From Thermoleophilia bacterium (GTDB taxonomy: Bacteria > Actinomycetota > Thermoleophilia > Gaiellales > Gaiellaceae), in assembly GCA_023382435.1 (NCBI GenBank), contig JAHDVS010000006.1:1-64000 (forward strand): a stretch of DNA of 64,000 nucleotides. The letters are read 5' to 3'. The notes beneath the pieces are model-generated. The model ran no database searches. It was not told the DNA's origin and worked only from the letters and a program-made list of their open reading frames with translations. The translations under genes were made by a program, and so were the position numbers. Each line of letters opens with the position of its first letter. Within the stretch, counting starts at the first letter, position 1. Below are positions 18,873 to 27,317 of this stretch, piece by piece.

Positions 18873-20075
18873 GTGTTCCACGATCGCGCACGCGTCGTCG
18901 CCCGGGGGGGCCGCGGCGGTGACGGAGCCCTCAGCTTTCGTCGCGAGAAGTACGTTCCGAGGGGTGGGCCCGACGGTGGTGACGGCGGCCGCGGCGGAGA
19001 CGTCGTGCTCGTCGCGGACGCCGATCTGCGCGACCTGTCGTTCCTCCGGGGGCGGACGGTGTTCGCGGCGCGGCGGGGTCGCCATGGCGAGGGGTCGAAC
19101 CGCCGAGGCGCTGACGGCGACGACGTTGTCTTGCGGGTTCCGGTGGGCACCCAGGTGCTCGACGCGGACGGAGGCCTCGTCGCCGACCTCGCCCACGAGG
19201 GCGCACGCGTCGTGCTCGCCGCAGGCGGGCGTGGCGGCTCGGGGAATCGCCGCTTCGCGACCCCGACGCGGCGTGCGCCGAGATTCGCCGAGCCCGGACT
19301 TCCCGGGGACGAGGTCGAGGTCGAGCTACGTCTCAAGCTCGTCGTCGACGCGGCCCTGCTCGGGTTCCCGAACGCCGGGAAGTCATCCCTGCTGCGCCGG
19401 ATCTCGAACGCGACCCCGAAGGTGGCCGACTACCCGTTCACGACGCTGCAGCCGGTGCTCGGCACGGTGCAGGCATCCGACGGGCGCCAGCTCGTCGTCG
19501 CCGACGTGCCGGGGCTGCTCGAAGGCGCGAGCGAAGGCGTCGGGCTCGGCGACGAGTTCCTCGCGCACCTCGAGCGGGCGCGGGTACTCGTCCACGTGAT
19601 CGACGCGTACGAAAGCGACCCGGTCGGACGGTTCCGGGCGATCGACCGCGAGCTGCGCGCCTATGGAGCCGGCCTCGCCGAACGACCCCAGATCGTGGTT
19701 CTGAACAAGGTCGATCTGCTTTCGGAGCCGCCGGAGCTCCGGCTCGGCGATCCCCGGATCCTCGCCACCGTGGCCGTGTCCGCCGTCACGGGCGCGGGGA
19801 TTCCCGAGCTGGCACGCGCTCTCTTCGAGCTGATCCCGGAGCCGGCGCCCGGCGCGGTCACCGCCGCTCCGGAGCTCGCCGACTTCCTCGTCTACCGTCC
19901 TCGCCCGCCGCGGCGCCGCACCTTCCGGGTCTTTCGCACCGACCGGGGCTTCCTCGTTACGGGTCGGGATGTCGGCGCCGCCAGCGAGGAGGAGATCGAG
20001 GCGGCCCTGCGCGCCGCGGGCGCCCGTCCGGGCGATGCGGTCGAGATCGGCGATCGCGAGCTGGAGCTCGCGTGA
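18873..20075 (+). CDS. obgE: Obg-family GTPase (ObgE/CgtA)
   Basis: Obg is an essential GTPase involved in 50S assembly and the stringent response. The 400-residue protein has the glycine-rich Obg fold at the N-terminus (ARGGRGGDGALSFRREKY), the G domain with P-loop GFPNAGKSS, DVPGLLEGASEG and NKVDL, and a C-terminal OCT domain (VYRPRPPRRRTFRVFRTD). The start is GTG 18873. It ends in a GTGA overlap with nadD. The OCT domain is present in many but not all Obg proteins. Confidence 0.96.
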   Translation: MFHDRARVVARGGRGGDGALSFRREKYVPRGGPDGGDGGRGGDVVLVADADLRDLSFLRGRTVFAARRGRHGEGSNRRGADGDDVVLRVPVGTQVLDADGGLVADLAHEGARVVLAAGGRGGSGNRRFATPTRRAPRFAEPGLPGDEVEVELRLKLVVDAALLGFPNAGKSSLLRRISNATPKVADYPFTTLQPVLGTVQASDGRQLVVADVPGLLEGASEGVGLGDEFLAHLERARVLVHVIDAYESDPVGRFRAIDRELRAYGAGLAERPQIVVLNKVDLLSEPPELRLGDPRILATVAVSAVTGAGIPELARALFELIPEPAPGAVTAAPELADFLVYRPRPPRRRTFRVFRTDRGFLVTGRDVGAASEEEIEAALRAAGARPGDAVEIGDRELELA

Positions 20076-20683
20076 CCGGTCTGCTGGGCGGTGCCTTCGA
20101 CCCGCCCCACAATGGTCATCTCGTGCTCGCCGACGAGGCGACCCGCCGCTTCCGGCTCGAGCGGCTGGTGGTCGTGGTCACCGGGGTTGCCCCGCACAAG
20201 GAGGTGGAGACCGACCCGGAGACGCGCTACGGGCTCGCGGTCGCCGCCTTCGCGGGCCGGCCCGGCGTCGAGGTGTCCCGCCACGAGCTCGACCGACCGG
20301 GCCCGTCGTACACGGTCGACACGGCGCGCTGGGCCGCGGATCGGTACGGGGACGCCATCTTCCTCGTGGGCGCGGACGAGCTCGCGAGCTTCCTCGACTG
20401 GAAGGATCCGGACGAGGTGCTGCGCCGCGTGCGGCTCGGCGTCGCCACGAGGCCCGGCTACCCGCGCGAGCTGCTCGACCCGGTGCTCGCGCGGCTCGAA
20501 CGTCCGGATCGGGTCGAGCTGTTCGAGATCCCCGAGCTGCCGATTTCCTCGACCGGGATCCGCGAGCGAGTCGCGCGCGGGCTCGCGATCGACGGGCTCG
20601 TTCCGCCCGCCGTGGCCGCGCTGATCGTGACGCGCGGCCTCTACCGACAGCTTGACCCGTGTCCGCCCGGGTCGCTAGGCTGA
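20072..20683 (+). CDS. nadD: Nicotinate-nucleotide adenylyltransferase
   Basis: NadD joins ATP and nicotinate mononucleotide to make deamido-NAD. The 203-residue protein begins TGLLGGAFDPPHNGHL, containing the nucleotidyltransferase GxFxPxHxGH motif, and has LPISSTGIRERVARG, the ISSTxIR ATP-binding signature, near the C-terminus. The start is GTG 20072, overlapping the obgE stop by 4 nt. rsfS follows after 31 bp, as in many bacteria where nadD and rsfS form an operon. Confidence 0.95.
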   Translation: MTGLLGGAFDPPHNGHLVLADEATRRFRLERLVVVVTGVAPHKEVETDPETRYGLAVAAFAGRPGVEVSRHELDRPGPSYTVDTARWAADRYGDAIFLVGADELASFLDWKDPDEVLRRVRLGVATRPGYPRELLDPVLARLERPDRVELFEIPELPISSTGIRERVARGLAIDGLVPPAVAALIVTRGLYRQLDPCPPGSLG

Positions 20684-20714
20684 GCCGGGAACCTCCGAGG
20701 AGACACGAACCGCC

Positions 20715-21068
20715 CTGACGCCGCTCGAGCTGGCCCGCCGAATCGCCCACCTTGCCGGGGAGAAGCTCGCGCAGGACGTGGTCATCCTCGACATGCGCCC
20801 GGCCGTCGCCTACACGGACTTCTTCGTCGTCTGCACCGGCCGCAACCCCCGTCAGGTGGCTGCGATCTACGAGGAGGTGCGGGAGGCCGTGAAGCGCGAG
20901 ACAGGCGTCGTGCCACGCCACGTGGCCGGCGAACGGGAGTCGACCTGGGTTCTCGCCGACTACCTCGACGTCGTCCTGCACGTGTTCACGCCCGACGCGC
21001 GCGGCTACTACCGGCTCGAGGAGCTCTGGGGCGACCTGCCGTCGGTCGAGGTCGCCGCCGGCGTGTAG
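20715..21068 (+). CDS. rsfS: Ribosomal silencing factor RsfS
   Basis: RsfS binds L14 and blocks subunit joining when nutrients are low. The full product is 117 residues (TPLELARRIAHLAGEKLAQD, then VVILDMRPAVAYTDFFVVCT), with the family YTDFFVV core and a C-terminal YRLEELW block. The nearest standard start, GTG 20778, would remove the whole first helix. No ATG, GTG or TTG lies upstream in frame, but CTG 20715 does, 11 nt after a gaggaga ribosome binding site (20697-20703). I therefore call a CTG start. A TAGGCT hexamer at 20676-20681 could serve as a local promoter. Confidence 0.9.
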   Translation: MTPLELARRIAHLAGEKLAQDVVILDMRPAVAYTDFFVVCTGRNPRQVAAIYEEVREAVKRETGVVPRHVAGERESTWVLADYLDVVLHVFTPDARGYYRLEELWGDLPSVEVAAGV

Positions 21069-21099
21069 GGCGTCGTCAGACGAGGCAACGTCCGATAGA

Positions 21100-21113
21100 C
21101 GAACCAGTGTTCG
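21100..21113. promoter_or_regulatory. Likely LexA (SOS) box
   Basis: CGAAC-cagt-GTTCG is a perfect palindrome with a 4-bp centre, the form of the SOS box recognised by LexA in Gram-positive bacteria and actinobacteria (CGAAC-N4-GTTCG). It ends 3 bp before ATG 21117 of the nuclease-like gene. There is no ribosome binding site between, so the box would cover the transcription start of a leaderless or nearly leaderless mRNA. Confidence 0.65.
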
Positions 21114-21116
21114 TTC

Positions 21117-21560
21117 ATGCTCTCTTCCGCCCGAAAAGGGGCGATCGCTGAGTCGGCAATCGCTCACGCTGCGACGAAGCTGGGGATCGTCGTTGCGAAG
21201 CCCCTGACGCCAGAGCGGTATGACCTGATCTTCGACCTTGGCGCACGTCTCCTGCGCCTGCAGTGCAAGTGGGCTGCGCGCCGTGGCGGCGTCGTCATCG
21301 TCCGTTGTTACTCGTCGAGCCGGGCAAGGGACGGACTCGTGCGGCGCTTCTACTCCGAGCACGAGATCGATGCGATGGCTGCCTACTGCCCGGACACGGA
21401 GCGCTGCTATTTCCTGACTGCCTCCTGGATCGATGGTCGCCAAAGCGTGCAGCTTCGCGTCGAGCCCGCGCGCAACAACCAGGCGGCGGGAGTCGTGAGA
21501 GCAGACGTGTTCGAGTTCGAGGCACTAGACTGGGGGAGTCTGACGAGCACGGGGCCATAG
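21117..21560 (+). CDS. PD-(D/E)XK nuclease-like protein, probably SOS-controlled
   Basis: The 147-residue product resembles group I intron endonuclease-like PD-(D/E)XK proteins. KGAIAESAIAHAATKLG gives the helix with the conserved Glu, YDLIFDLG supplies the catalytic Asp, and LQCKWA supplies the Q-x-K end of the motif. It is a stand-alone domain with no visible DNA-binding part. The start is ATG 21117 directly behind a LexA-type palindrome. The stop lies inside tRNA-Ala, a 10-nt overlap on the same strand. Local G+C (about 63% in the first 60 coding bases) is below that of the neighbours, which suggests acquisition. The substrate is unknown. Confidence 0.7.
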   Translation: MLSSARKGAIAESAIAHAATKLGIVVAKPLTPERYDLIFDLGARLLRLQCKWAARRGGVVIVRCYSSSRARDGLVRRFYSEHEIDAMAAYCPDTERCYFLTASWIDGRQSVQLRVEPARNNQAAGVVRADVFEFEALDWGSLTSTGP

Positions 21561-21623
21561 CTCAGCTGGGAGAGCGTCTGGCTGGCAGCCAGAAGGTCGG
21601 GGGTTCGAATCCCCCTGGCTCCA
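21551..21623 (+). tRNA. tRNA-Ala, anticodon GGC
   Basis: A complete 73-nt cloverleaf can be drawn. The acceptor arms are GGGGCCA and TGGCTCC with one G-T pair. The D arm is GCTC/GAGC. The anticodon stem is TCTGG/CCAGA with loop CTGGCAG, giving anticodon GGC. The T arm is GGGGG/CCCCC with loop TTCGAAT. The discriminator is A and the CCA end is not encoded. It decodes GCC, the favoured alanine codon at this base composition. Its first 10 bases overlap the end of the upstream nuclease-like gene. Confidence 0.97.
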
Positions 21624-21834
21624 TACCCGTTTCGGCCGTGGCTTACGGGCTTTCGCCGCGGAGGCGGCGGCTGGCTACGATCGGCGGCTGGGGCGCCGTT
21701 CAAGTGCTCTCCGGCGCCGAGCGAGGCCGCGTTGCTGCTGCACGACCACCTGGTCGCGCTGGTTCGGCCGCTGATCGTTCGCCCCGTCGCGGTTCATCCT
21801 CAACAACCGCGGCCTCCTCGCCGATGCAGGAGGT

Positions 21835-23415
21835 GTGAGCCGCCTTCGTTCCGGCACCGTCGTCGCCGTCGTCGTGGCACTGCTCGCGACCGCGGCCGCC
21901 GTCGCGGCCGCCGAGAGCTATCGCAGGGACGCCGAGCACCACACGCTGCAGGGGCGCGCGGTGGCGCTGTCCGAGCTCCTCGGCTCCTTCGCCCGCGAGA
22001 TCGAGTCCGCGCTTGGCGCGGCCGGGGCGATCGCCGCCGTCGTCGGCTCCGATCCGTCGCGGTTCGCGGCGGCCGTCGAGCCCCAGCTCGATCGTGGCGT
22101 GCTCGGCAACCTCACTCTGCTTCGCGTCGGTTCCGGCGCGGCCGAGCCGCTCGCCCACGCGGGTGCGGGGCGTCCGCTGCTTCTCGAATCGCTCGAACGG
22201 GCCGATCTCGAGCGCCTGCGCGCGGTCGCGGGAGACGCGCGTCCGGCCGTGGTCAAGCTCGCGACCGTGGGCGGGTTGCGCGTGCTCGCAATCGCGGTGG
22301 CGGCCGGGGAGGGGACCGTCGTCTATGCGGAGAGCCCGATCTCGATGCTCGCGGCGGCGTTCCCCGCGGCCGGGTCGGAGGGAATCGACTTCGCGCTCTA
22401 CCTGGGCGCGCGGGCCGCGCCGGAGACCCTGCTCGTCGCCTCCACGGAGGAGCTGCCGCTGCGCGGGTCGCTCGCGACGCAGCCGACCGAGCTGGCGAGC
22501 GCCCCGGCCCTCCTCGTCGTTCGCTCCCGGGAGCCGCTGACGGAGGCCCTGACCTCATCGCTCCCGTGGCTGGTCGCGCTGGTCGGCGCCGCTCTCACGG
22601 CCGTCGCCGGTGGGATCATCGAGCTGCGCGGCCGCCGGGTGCGTGCCGAGGCTGCGCGTCGCCAGCTCGTCGAGCAGAACGAGCGCCTGCGCGAGGTCGA
22701 CCGGATGAAGGACGAGCTCGTCGCCGTTGCCTCGCACGAGTTGCGAACCCCGTTGACGTCGATTCTCGGCTACGTGAGCGTGCTCCAGGACGAGGGGGAC
22801 GAGCTGACCGACGAGCACCGCCGCTTCGTGGGCGTGATCGAGCGTAACGCGAAGCGCCTGCTCGGCCTCGTCGGAGATCTCCTGTTCGTGGCGCGGGCCG
22901 AGGCAGGAGGGCTCCGGCTGGAGCGGGAGCCGGTCGATTTGCGGACGATCGTGGAGGAGTGCCTGGAGACGCACCGGCCCGGTGCCGAGGGCGCCGGGGT
23001 GATGCTCGACCTCTCGGCCCGCGACGACGCCCCCGTCATCGACGGAGACCCCGACCGCCTGGCCCAGCTCGTGGAGAACCTGGTGTCGAACGCGATCAAG
23101 TTCATGCCCGGCGGTGGGCGGCTCGGCGTGCGCCTCGCGAGCGAGGGCGGCTGCGCGGTGCTCGAGGTCGAGGACACGGGGCTCGGCATCCCGGCCGGGG
23201 AGCAGGAGCATCTGTTCGAGCGTTTCTTCCGCTCCTCGACGGCGCGCGCCGCGGCGATCCAGGGTACCGGCCTCGGCCTCACGATTGCGAAGGCGATCGT
23301 CGAGGCGCACGGCGGCACGATCTCTTTCACGAGCGAGGAAGGCGTCGGCACCGTGTTTCGGGTCGGGCTGCCGCTCCGCGTTGTCGCGCCTGCTCCGTTC
23401 GTGCTCGCCGGCTGA
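21835..23415 (+). CDS. Orphan membrane sensor histidine kinase
   Basis: This is a sensor kinase of 526 residues. It has a membrane span at about residues 8-27, an external sensing domain of about 210 residues without a recognisable fold, and a second span at about 243-262. A HisKA domain follows with phospho-acceptor His301 (ASHELRTPLT), then an ATPase domain with N-box NLVSNAIKF, DTGLGI and GTGLGLTIAK. The start is GTG 21835 with an aggaggt ribosome binding site. No response regulator gene lies beside it, so the partner must be elsewhere. The 211-bp stretch upstream, back to the tRNA gene, holds nothing I can identify. Confidence 0.88.
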   Translation: MSRLRSGTVVAVVVALLATAAAVAAAESYRRDAEHHTLQGRAVALSELLGSFAREIESALGAAGAIAAVVGSDPSRFAAAVEPQLDRGVLGNLTLLRVGSGAAEPLAHAGAGRPLLLESLERADLERLRAVAGDARPAVVKLATVGGLRVLAIAVAAGEGTVVYAESPISMLAAAFPAAGSEGIDFALYLGARAAPETLLVASTEELPLRGSLATQPTELASAPALLVVRSREPLTEALTSSLPWLVALVGAALTAVAGGIIELRGRRVRAEAARRQLVEQNERLREVDRMKDELVAVASHELRTPLTSILGYVSVLQDEGDELTDEHRRFVGVIERNAKRLLGLVGDLLFVARAEAGGLRLEREPVDLRTIVEECLETHRPGAEGAGVMLDLSARDDAPVIDGDPDRLAQLVENLVSNAIKFMPGGGRLGVRLASEGGCAVLEVEDTGLGIPAGEQEHLFERFFRSSTARAAAIQGTGLGLTIAKAIVEAHGGTISFTSEEGVGTVFRVGLPLRVVAPAPFVLAG

Positions 23416-23453
23416 GCCGACGGCTACTCCGGCCCGGCCCGCATACTGCCCGG

Positions 23454-24275
23454 ATGCACCGGGGGCACATCGCCGCCGCCGTGGTCGTGGCCGCGCTCGC
23501 CCTGCCGGCCGGGGCCGGAGCGGCCACCCGCGTCCTCGCGGTCGGGGATTTCGGCGTCGGCGGCTCCCGCCAGGAGGCGACGGGCCGGGCGATCCGCGCC
23601 TTCGAGGCGTCCCACCCGGCCTCGCTGCTCGTCACGCTCGGTGACAACGACTACACGAAGGGCGCCTCGTTCGAGTCCAACTGGAAGGCGTCGTTCGGCT
23701 GGCTCGCTCGTGCCGGCGTCCGCGTAGCGGGCGTGCTCGGGAACCACGACTACGAGCGGGGCGACCGTGGCTCCTACCAGCTCGAGGCGCTCGGGATGCC
23801 GCGGCGCTACTACACGCGGCGGGCCGGGGACGTGCAGGTCTTCCTGCTCGATTCGAACGAGATCACGGCCGCGCAGACCCGCTGGTTTCGCCGCGCGCTC
23901 CGAACCTCGAAGGCACGCTGGAAGATCGCGGCCTTCCACCACCCGCCGTGGGCCTGCGGCGGCCACTCCGGCCACGACGAAGTCGAGGAGCGCTGGGTGC
24001 CCTTGTTCGAGCGCTACGGCGTCGACCTCGTGCTCTCGGGCCACGACCACAGCTACCAGCGCTTCGCGGCGCGCCGCGGCGTCACGTACGTGATCCACGG
24101 CGGCGGGGGCGCGACCCTCTACCCGGTGCTGTTCTGCCGGCCCGGCTACCCGCGGCTTCTCTACCGGAAGGCTGACTTCGGGTTCCTCTCGATCGTCGCC
24201 CGTGACACCGAGCTCCGCGTGGCGGCGATCGGCCTCGGCGGCCGTCGCATCGACCGGGTGATCGTGCGACCGTAG
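23454..24275 (+). CDS. Secreted metallophosphoesterase (purple acid phosphatase-like)
   Basis: This is a calcineurin-type phosphoesterase of 273 residues with a signal peptide (residues 1-23, ending GAGAA). The metal-binding blocks occur in order: GDFG, GDND, GNHDY, FHHPPW and GHDHSYQR, as in purple acid phosphatases and related enzymes. The substrate is probably a phosphomonoester or diester outside the membrane; it cannot be narrowed further. The start is ATG 23454. CATACT at 23442-23447 sits 6 nt before it, close to a -10 consensus, so the transcript may be leaderless. It stands alone between the kinase and leuS. Confidence 0.82.
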   Translation: MHRGHIAAAVVVAALALPAGAGAATRVLAVGDFGVGGSRQEATGRAIRAFEASHPASLLVTLGDNDYTKGASFESNWKASFGWLARAGVRVAGVLGNHDYERGDRGSYQLEALGMPRRYYTRRAGDVQVFLLDSNEITAAQTRWFRRALRTSKARWKIAAFHHPPWACGGHSGHDEVEERWVPLFERYGVDLVLSGHDHSYQRFAARRGVTYVIHGGGGATLYPVLFCRPGYPRLLYRKADFGFLSIVARDTELRVAAIGLGGRRIDRVIVRP

Positions 24276-24329
24276 CCGGCTCGCGGGCGGCGACGGAGCG
24301 CAGCGCGTCCGGGCCGGGCCGGGCGTCGC

Positions 24330-24335
24330 TACGAT
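24330..24335 (+). promoter_or_regulatory. -10 element of leuS (leaderless geometry)
   Basis: TACGAT ends 9 nt before ATG 24345, and no ribosome binding site lies between. Confidence 0.45.
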
Positions 24336-24344
24336 CCACGGGCC

Positions 24345-26804
24345 ATGGAGCGCTACGACCCGGACGCGATCGAGCGCAAGTGGCAGGAGACGTGGGCGCG
24401 CGAGGGGGCGTTCCTCGTGCCGAATCCCGAGCGCGCGGACCCGGCCGACCCGGCTCCGCGGACATACGTGCTCGAGATGCTGCCCTACCCGTCGGGCGAC
24501 CTGCACATGGGGCACGTCCTCAACTACACGCTCGGGGACGTCGTCACCCATGTCCGCCGCCGTCGCGGCTTCACGGTGCTGCGCCCGATGGGCTACGACG
24601 CGTTCGGCCTGCCCGCCGAGAACGCGGCGATCCGCGAGGGCGGCCATCCGCGCCTGATCACCGAGCGCAACATCGCCTCGATCCGGGCGCAGGCGAAGCG
24701 GATGGGCTGGGCGATCGACTGGGGCCGGGAGATCTCGACCCACGAGCCCGAGTACTACCGCTGGACGCAGTGGCTGTTCCTCGAGCTCTACGAGGCCGGG
24801 CTCGCCTACCGACGGGAGGCGCCGGTCAAGTGGTGCCCGAACGACCAGACGGTGCTCGCGAACGAGCAGGTCGTCGAGGGCCGCTGCGAGCGCTGCGGCG
24901 CCGAGGTCGAGGCGAAGAGCCTCGAGCAGTGGTTCTTCCGGATCACCGCCTACGCCGACCGGCTGCTCGACGAGATGGTGCAGCTCGAGTCGTGGCCCGA
25001 GCGCGTGCTGACGATGCAGCGCAACTGGATCGGGCGCTCGCACGGCTGCGAGGTCGTGTTCGAGGTCGAGGGGCTCGAAACCGGGATCCCGGTCTTCACG
25101 ACCCGGCCGGACACGCTCTTTGGCGCCACGTTCTTCGTGCTCGCGCCCGAGCACCCGCTGATCCCCGAGCTCGTCCGCGGCACGTCCCAGGAGGCGGCCG
25201 TGCTCGACTACGTCCGGCGCACGGCCGCCGAGTCGGCGGTCGAGCGCGCCGACCCGGCGAAGGAGAAGACCGGCGTGTTCACGGGCCGCCACGTCGCGAA
25301 CCCGGTCAACGGGGAGCGGCTGCCGGTCTGGGTGGCCGACTACGTGGTGCTCGAGTACGGGACGGGTGCGATCATGGCCGTGCCCGCCCACGACGAGCGC
25401 GATTTCGCGTTCGCGACCCGCTTCGGCCTCGAGATCCGCCAGGTCGTCGAGCCCGCGGACGGCTCCGCGGTCGAGTTGCCGTACGTCGAGAAGACCGGGT
25501 CGGCGCGCTCGGTCGGCTCGGGACGCTTCTCCGGGCTTGCGACACCGGACGCGATCCGCGAGATCGGTGCCTGGCTCGAGGACGACGGGCGCGGCAAGGC
25601 GGCGGTCGGCTATCGCCTGCGCGACTGGCTGCTCTCGCGCCAGCGCTACTGGGGCTGCCCGATCCCGATCGTTCACTGCGCCGCGTGCGGGCCCGTGCCC
25701 GTCCCGCGTGACGAGCTGCCGGTGCTCCTGCCCGAGGTCGACGACTACAAGCCGAGGGGACGCTCCCCGCTCGCGGCCGCCGAGAGCTGGGTCGCCACCG
25801 CCTGCCCGCGCTGCGGCGCGCCTGCCCGCCGGGAGACGGACACGATGGACACGTTCGTCGACTCCTCCTGGTACTTCCTGCGCTACGCCGACCCGCGCAA
25901 CGATCGCGCGCCGGTGGCCCGGGAGATCGCCGACTACTGGCTCCCGGTGCGCCAGTACATCGGCGGGATCGAGCACGCGATCCTGCACCTCCTGTACGCC
26001 CGCTTCTTCACGAAAGTGCTCTGCGACCTCGGCCTGCTCGGCTTCAGCGAGCCGTTCCTGCGGTTGTTCAACCAGGGGATGATCTACTACCTCGGCGCCA
26101 AGATGTCCAAGTCGAAGGGCAACGTCGTCGCCCCCGACTCGATCGTCGAGCGTTTCGGGGCCGACGCGCTCAGGCTCTACATCCTCTTCATGGGGCCGGC
26201 CGAGGACGACAAGGAGTGGCAGGACACCGGCATCGAGGGCACGTACCGCTTTCTCGGTCGCCTCTGGCGCCTCGCGCTCGAGGTCGCGGCCGTCGGGCCC
26301 CCCGCGGCGGAGCCGCCGGACGGGCCGCTCGTGCGCCGGGCGCACGCCACGATCGCGAAAGTCACGGACGACCTGGAGCGCCGGTTCCAGTTCAACACGC
26401 CGATCGCCGCGGTGATGGAGCTCGTCAACGACGTCTACCTGGCGAAGGACGACCCGGCCCAGGTGCGAGCGGTCCGGTTCGCGACCGAGACGGCGATCAG
26501 CCTGATCCAGCCGTACGCGCCGCACGTCGCCGAGGAGCTCTGGGAGCGCCTCGGCAACGAGCGTCTGTGGGAGCAGCCGTGGCCGGAGCCCGACCCGGGG
26601 TTGCTCGGGCGCGACTCGTTCGAGCTCGTCGTCCAGGTCAACGGCAAGGTGCGCGAGCGCCTCGAAGTCGAGGCCGGGCTCTCCGATCCCGAGCTGGTCG
26701 AGCTTGCCCGGACGCTCCCGCGCATCCGGGCGCATCTGGAGGGGAAAGAGCCGAGCCGGGTGATCGTCGTGCCCGGCAAGCTCGTGAATCTCGTCGTCTC
26801 GTAA
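24345..26804 (+). CDS. leuS: Leucyl-tRNA synthetase
   Basis: LeuRS charges tRNA-Leu and hydrolyses mischarged products. The 819-residue class I enzyme has the HIGH-type motif [14 protein letters not shown] near residue 45, the zinc/connective region with CERCGAE, the editing domain with [13 protein letters not shown], a second Cys pair ([16 protein letters not shown]) and the KMSKS loop [11 protein letters not shown] near residue 587. It is of the bacterial type. The start is ATG 24345 ([14 protein letters not shown]). uspA follows after 77 bp. tRNA-Leu(CAA), one of its substrates, is encoded at 49252-49336. Confidence 0.97.
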   Translation: MERYDPDAIERKWQETWAREGAFLVPNPERADPADPAPRTYVLEMLPYPSGDLHMGHVLNYTLGDVVTHVRRRRGFTVLRPMGYDAFGLPAENAAIREGGHPRLITERNIASIRAQAKRMGWAIDWGREISTHEPEYYRWTQWLFLELYEAGLAYRREAPVKWCPNDQTVLANEQVVEGRCERCGAEVEAKSLEQWFFRITAYADRLLDEMVQLESWPERVLTMQRNWIGRSHGCEVVFEVEGLETGIPVFTTRPDTLFGATFFVLAPEHPLIPELVRGTSQEAAVLDYVRRTAAESAVERADPAKEKTGVFTGRHVANPVNGERLPVWVADYVVLEYGTGAIMAVPAHDERDFAFATRFGLEIRQVVEPADGSAVELPYVEKTGSARSVGSGRFSGLATPDAIREIGAWLEDDGRGKAAVGYRLRDWLLSRQRYWGCPIPIVHCAACGPVPVPRDELPVLLPEVDDYKPRGRSPLAAAESWVATACPRCGAPARRETDTMDTFVDSSWYFLRYADPRNDRAPVAREIADYWLPVRQYIGGIEHAILHLLYARFFTKVLCDLGLLGFSEPFLRLFNQGMIYYLGAKMSKSKGNVVAPDSIVERFGADALRLYILFMGPAEDDKEWQDTGIEGTYRFLGRLWRLALEVAAVGPPAAEPPDGPLVRRAHATIAKVTDDLERRFQFNTPIAAVMELVNDVYLAKDDPAQVRAVRFATETAISLIQPYAPHVAEELWERLGNERLWEQPWPEPDPGLLGRDSFELVVQVNGKVRERLEVEAGLSDPELVELARTLPRIRAHLEGKEPSRVIVVPGKLVNLVVS

Positions 26805-26881
26805 CGGAGCGTGCGCGGGTCGTGCGCGCCCACTAGGATCAAGGTGTCCGCAGGGCACCAGGCTCCGAAGGAGGTTCGAGG

Positions 26882-27289
26882 ATGCAGTCGATCGTTGTCG
26901 GCTACGACGGTTCCCCCGAGTCGAAGCGCGCGCTCGATCGGGCGGCGGCACTGGCCGGGTCCGACGCGGCGGTCACCGTCGTGGCGGCGGTCGCGGTTGC
27001 AGGGAGCGGGCCCCGCGGCTTGGGCGGGGTGGACGAGACCGAGCGCGCTGCGGCGCGCGAGTCGCTCGACGCGGCCCGGGCGCACCTCGAGGGGCTCGGC
27101 GTGGACGTGAAGGCGGTCGAGGGGATCGGCGAGCCGGCCGAGGTGATCGGCGAGGCAGCCAAGGAGGCGAACGCCGACCTGATCGTGGTCGGAACCCGCG
27201 GCCTCGGCGCCGGCAAGCGGATATTGCTCGGGTCGGTCTCGACGCGGCTCGCGCACGACTCGCCCTGCGACGTGCTCGTCGTACGCTGA
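26882..27289 (+). CDS. Universal stress protein (UspA family)
   Basis: This is a 135-residue single-domain universal stress protein. The N-terminus QSIVVGYDGSPESKRALDRA and the ATP-binding signature GTRGLGAGKRILLGSVS (G-2x-G-9x-G-S) show that it belongs to the ATP-binding subgroup. The start at ATG 26882 has a strong ribosome binding site (gaaggaggttcgagg), and a TAGGAT hexamer at 26834-26839 can act as -10, so this is a leadered gene unlike several neighbours. The physiological signal is unknown. Confidence 0.9.
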   Translation: MQSIVVGYDGSPESKRALDRAAALAGSDAAVTVVAAVAVAGSGPRGLGGVDETERAAARESLDAARAHLEGLGVDVKAVEGIGEPAEVIGEAAKEANADLIVVGTRGLGAGKRILLGSVSTRLAHDSPCDVLVVR

Positions 27290-27317
27290 GCCGGCCCGGG
27301 CGCGCCAGGGTCTAGCG

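Noticed and set aside
20778-20780. GTG 20778 as the start of rsfS
   Set aside because: It removes the first helix (TPLELARRIAHLAGEKLAQD) that is conserved in the family; CTG 20715 has a ribosome binding site.
23424-26951. A 1175-codon open frame on the minus strand opposite the phosphoesterase and leuS genes
   Set aside because: It is an antisense shadow of two well-supported genes, has Arg/Asp/Val-rich composition and no recognisable motif.
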